From contig RFXY01000033.1 in assembly GCA_009921385.1 (NCBI GenBank), forward strand, positions 1-8,555: a DNA stretch of 8,555 nt, given 5' to 3'. The translations under genes and the position numbers were made by a program. This DNA is from Pseudomonadota bacterium (GTDB lineage: Bacteria > Pseudomonadota > Alphaproteobacteria > Rickettsiales > UBA1997). The notes beneath the pieces were generated by a model. The model saw only the letters and a list, made by a program, of their open reading frames with translations. It had not been told where the DNA came from and did not search any database. Shown one piece after another: positions 6,758 to 8,555 of the stretch (position 1 is its first letter; the number at the start of each line of letters is the position of its first letter).

Positions 6758-8023
6758 CTAGCAAATAATGGTTTCGTTGCGATTTGGACCAGTTGAAATT
6801 AGGCTCACTTTAATGTTGCATAATTTTTCTAGAGCAGAAATATAAGTTTTTGCCTGTGCTGGTAGATCAGAAAATTTGGTGATGCCTTTTGTTGATTGTT
6901 GCCAACCAGTAAATTCTTGATAAATTGGCTCTATTTTTGACCATAAACTAGGGTTTTGTGGTAAATAATCGTAATATTGATCAGCAATGTTGTAGCCAAC
7001 CACCACTTTGATGGTGGCTAGTTTATCTAAAACATCGAGTTTAGTGAGGGCAACTTCGCTCACAGCACAAAGCTGTAAGGCTTGTTTGATTAAGGCAACA
7101 TCAAACCAACCGCACCGGCGATTTCTGCCAGTTATGGTGCCAAACTCGCAACCTTCTTGCCTTAAAAATTCGCCAATTTCGTTGTTTAGCTCGCTAGGAA
7201 AAGGGCCAGAACCAACCCGAGTGGTGTAGGCTTTGATAACTCCTAAAGTTTTGCCAACACTGTTAAGGCCAAGGCAAGAACCTAAAGTGATTTGCCCTGC
7301 CATGGTGTTGCTGGAAGTTACGAAAGGATAAGTGCCATAAGAAACATCAAGCAAAGCACCTTGAGCTCCTTCGAATAAAACTTTTTTATCGGCTAAAATT
7401 TTGGCAATAGCAAAAGAAGGTTGCACGAATTGTAAAAGTTTTTCTTTGATTGGTTGTAATTCTTGCAAAATTTCTTCTACGGTAACTGGTTTTGCCTGCA
7501 AGCTGACACGAAGTAAATTGTGATAAAAAACTAAATTTTTGACTCTTTCTAAGGTGGTTTGATCGCAGAATAAATCAGAAACCAAAACCGCTCTTCTGCC
7601 AACTTTGTCTTCGTAGGCAGGGCCAATACCTCTGTTGGTGGTGCCGATTTTGTTTTCGCCTTTTTGCTCTTCGAGGAGTTGATCTAGTGTGCGATGCACA
7701 GATAAGATGAGCGGGCAATTGCTCGCAATTAACAGATTTTGGCTAGAAACCGCAATGCCAGCTAAAGACATATTGTTGATTTCAGCAAAAAGAGCAGAAG
7801 CATCAAGCACCACACCGCTACCAATGACACAGAGTTTATTGCTGATGATGCCCGAAGGAAGTAGGCTTAATTTATAGGTTTTGCCTGCTACTTTAATGGT
7901 GTGACCAGCATTGTTGCCACCCTGAAAACGAACTACTGCATCAAAATTATGTGCTAAAAAATCTACTATTTTACCCTTGCCTTCATCGCCCCATTGCAAG
8001 CCTATTATTGCTGTGTTTGTCAT
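6758..8023 (-). CDS. purA: Adenylosuccinate synthetase
   Basis: PurA joins IMP and aspartate using GTP to make adenylosuccinate, the first committed step to AMP, in the cytoplasm. The ATG at 8023 gives 421 residues (MTNTAIIGLQWGDEGKGK), close to the usual 430; an in-frame TTG at 8071 would run deep into the upstream zinc-finger gene. Key elements are the GTP-binding and catalytic loop GDEGKGK with Asp13 and Lys16, FQGGNNAGHT with His41 (numbers as in the E. coli enzyme), TTNRGIGPAYEDK, LFEGAQGALLDVSYGTYPF, TRVGSGPFPSEL, GRNRRCGWFD, and the guanine-recognition segment TKLDVLD. All active-site motifs are intact. It sits 1 nt after the zf-CHCC gene and 5 nt before the first glycosyltransferase. 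No purine riboswitch or PurR-type operator is evident upstream. Confidence 0.97.
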   Translation of the reverse strand: MTNTAIIGLQWGDEGKGKIVDFLAHNFDAVVRFQGGNNAGHTIKVAGKTYKLSLLPSGIISNKLCVIGSGVVLDASALFAEINNMSLAGIAVSSQNLLIASNCPLILSVHRTLDQLLEEQKGENKIGTTNRGIGPAYEDKVGRRAVLVSDLFCDQTTLERVKNLVFYHNLLRVSLQAKPVTVEEILQELQPIKEKLLQFVQPSFAIAKILADKKVLFEGAQGALLDVSYGTYPFVTSSNTMAGQITLGSCLGLNSVGKTLGVIKAYTTRVGSGPFPSELNNEIGEFLRQEGCEFGTITGRNRRCGWFDVALIKQALQLCAVSEVALTKLDVLDKLATIKVVVGYNIADQYYDYLPQNPSLWSKIEPIYQEFTGWQQSTKGITKFSDLPAQAKTYISALEKLCNIKVSLISTGPNRNETIIC

Positions 8024-8024
8024 A

Positions 8025-8201
8025 TTATTTTTGTTGAAGAATAAAATGTTTGCCACAATAAGGACAAACAACCGAGTTTTTTTCGCCTAAATTAAGATAA
8101 ACCAAAGGATGATGCGAGTTTAAGGCATCGCCATTGCAAGAAACTTTTTTAGTAGTAACTATTTGTGTTTGCTTACTAGTATTTTCGTTGTTGTTTTGCA
8201 T
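8025..8201 (-). CDS. zf-CHCC zinc-finger protein, NDUFS6-like (58 residues)
   Basis: A small gene running from the ATG at 8201 to a TAA at 8027-8025, 1 nt before purA. The first 18 residues are polar and low-complexity (Asn, Gln, Thr). The rest matches the zf-CHCC pattern: KKVSCNGD, a His-Pro pair followed by VYLNLGEK, then VVCPYCGKHF. The probable zinc ligands are Cys22, His30 or His31, Cys46 and Cys49. The family includes the C-terminal domain of mitochondrial complex I subunit NDUFS6 and small proteins of proteobacteria, especially alphaproteobacteria, where a role linked to respiratory complex I is suspected. That role is family knowledge and inference here. It is the first gene of the operon. 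No Shine-Dalgarno sequence is seen before its start. Confidence 0.88.
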   Translation of the reverse strand: MQNNNENTSKQTQIVTTKKVSCNGDALNSHHPLVYLNLGEKNSVVCPYCGKHFILQQK

Positions 8202-8231
8202 AATCGAAGTTATGTTGAAGAGATTGTTTTT

Positions 8232-8259
8232 ATTGCAAAAATTAAAACAAGTTTGTCAA
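8232..8259 (-). promoter_or_regulatory. Candidate proximal promoter of the zf-CHCC/purA operon
   Basis: On the minus strand a perfect TTGACA (8259-8254) lies 53 nt upstream of the zf-CHCC ATG. The -10 is less clear: TGCAAT (8237-8232) at 16-nt spacing matches TATAAT at four of six positions, and CAATAA or AATAAA at 18-19 nt are alternatives. It could drive the whole eight-gene operon alone or together with the more distal candidate at 8308-8343. Confidence 0.4.
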
Positions 8260-8307
8260 TATAACAGCCCCTTTAATAAAAATATCACACTATTTTAAAC
8301 AAAATAT

Positions 8308-8343
8308 TTTATATTTGCAAGATTTTAAAATTGCAAATATAAC
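8308..8343. promoter_or_regulatory. Perfect 12-bp inverted repeat forming two overlapping divergent promoter-like arrays
   Basis: TTATATTTGCAA (8309-8320) and TTGCAAATATAA (8331-8342) are perfect inverted copies around the 10-bp AT-rich core GATTTTAAAA. The half-site centres are 22 bp apart, about two helical turns. Each arm can supply the -35 of one promoter and the -10 of the opposite one. Minus strand: TTGCAA (8336-8331), 17 nt, TATAAA (8313-8308), towards the operon. Plus strand: TTGCAA (8315-8320), 17 nt, TATAAC (8338-8343), towards the small ORF at 8400. The same symmetry would suit an operator for a dimeric regulator. Which function is real cannot be told from sequence. Confidence 0.45.
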
Positions 8344-8399
8344 AGATTTTTGATAATTTTTATTTTTAATTGACTTTTATGCTATAAAAACAAGAGGTT

Positions 8400-8483
8400 A
8401 TGATGATTAATGTTAAGTTTGTGATGTTCTTGTGGCTTCTTCTCTATACTGTGTTGCATTTTCTAGTGCAGTCTCAGGTATAA
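8400..8483 (+). CDS. Possible 27-residue hydrophobic peptide (small ORF)
   Basis: A short plus-strand frame from ATG at 8400 (or the adjacent ATG at 8403) to TAA at 8481-8483. The peptide has a basic/polar start (MMINVK), a hydrophobic centre of about 16 residues (FVMFLWLLLYTVLHFL) and a polar end (VQSQV), the pattern of a single-span membrane peptide. AAGAGG at 8392-8397, five bases before the second ATG, is the only Shine-Dalgarno-like sequence I noticed next to a start in this window. Upstream are the plus-strand array at 8315-8343 and an extended -10, TGCTATAAA (8380-8388). It is divergent from the operon and followed by the hairpin at 8511. A frame this short can easily arise by chance, and T-rich sequence encodes hydrophobic residues, so this is tentative. 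Alternatives are a toxin-like or leader peptide, or simply a small RNA region. Confidence 0.25.
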   Translation: MMINVKFVMFLWLLLYTVLHFLVQSQV

Positions 8484-8510
8484 TACCGTTTCCACAAATA
8501 AATATCACAC

Positions 8511-8555
8511 TTCGATCTAAATTTCCCTTCCACGGGATGGGGAATTTAGATCGAA
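8511..8555. repeat. Long near-perfect hairpin at the window edge
   Basis: TTCGATCTAAATTTCCC (8511-8527) pairs with GGGGAATTTAGATCGAA (8539-8555) over 17 positions with one T/G pair. The stem can continue past a T/T mismatch with TCC/GGA, leaving the triloop ACG (8532-8534). The hairpin ends exactly where the window ends, so the element may continue. Its core, AATTT-CCC ... GGGG-AATTT, resembles the AATTCCCC termini of the GC-rich element at 747-915. It may be a dispersed palindromic repeat, a transposon-like end, or a terminator stem; no T-tract follows on the minus strand, and the plus-strand flank is not visible. Confidence 0.6.

Noticed and set aside
8024..8071. TTG start extending purA by 16 residues
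   Set aside because: The extension overlaps the zf-CHCC reading frame, and the ATG at 8023 places Asp13 and His41 at the usual positions.
8477..8487. GGTATAATACC short palindrome as an operator
   Set aside because: It is only 11 bp, overlaps the end of the small ORF, and has no promoter placement; chance is likely in AT-rich DNA.
1..8555. CRISPR array, tRNA, rRNA, transposase, phage or defence genes
   Set aside because: No regularly spaced repeats, tRNA cloverleaf or matching protein motifs were seen on either strand.

Overview
The window comes from an AT-rich Gram-negative genome. The best reading is an AT-rich alphaproteobacterium. The support is a TonB-dependent siderophore receptor (so an outer membrane is present), a zf-CHCC zinc-finger protein of the type related to mitochondrial complex I subunit NDUFS6, and GatA, which implies indirect Gln- or Asn-tRNA synthesis. 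I would not go below class level: no rRNA is present and no search was possible.

Layout, left to right. Positions 1-642 (minus strand) hold the N-terminal part of a TonB-dependent siderophore receptor that runs off the left edge. Its upstream region carries a strong sigma70-type promoter with a well-matched Fur box over the predicted transcription start. Positions 747-915 hold a GC-rich element with imperfect inverted-repeat ends, standing out sharply from its AT-rich surroundings. Positions 934-8201 are one dense minus-strand gene cluster, read right to left: zf-CHCC protein, purA, two family-4-like glycosyltransferases, a secreted protein of unknown function, gatA, trpG/pabA and trpD. All junctions are 7 nt or shorter, and three are 4-nt ATGA overlaps, so the eight genes very probably form one operon with translational coupling. 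Positions 8202-8555 hold no convincing long gene. They contain a perfect 12-bp inverted repeat that forms two overlapping divergent promoter-like arrays, a possible 27-residue hydrophobic peptide gene on the plus strand, and a long near-perfect hairpin that ends exactly at the window edge.

The operon mixes AMP synthesis (PurA), surface glycan synthesis (two glycosyltransferases), translation (GatA) and anthranilate or aminobenzoate chemistry (TrpG, TrpD). I see no single pathway linking them; a compact housekeeping operon of a reduced AT-rich genome is the likeliest explanation. There is no CRISPR array, tRNA, rRNA, transposase, phage gene or recognisable defence system. I found no clear new biological system. 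The least explained parts are the GC-rich palindromic element, the symmetric promoter region with its small ORF, the edge hairpin, and the secreted unknown protein.
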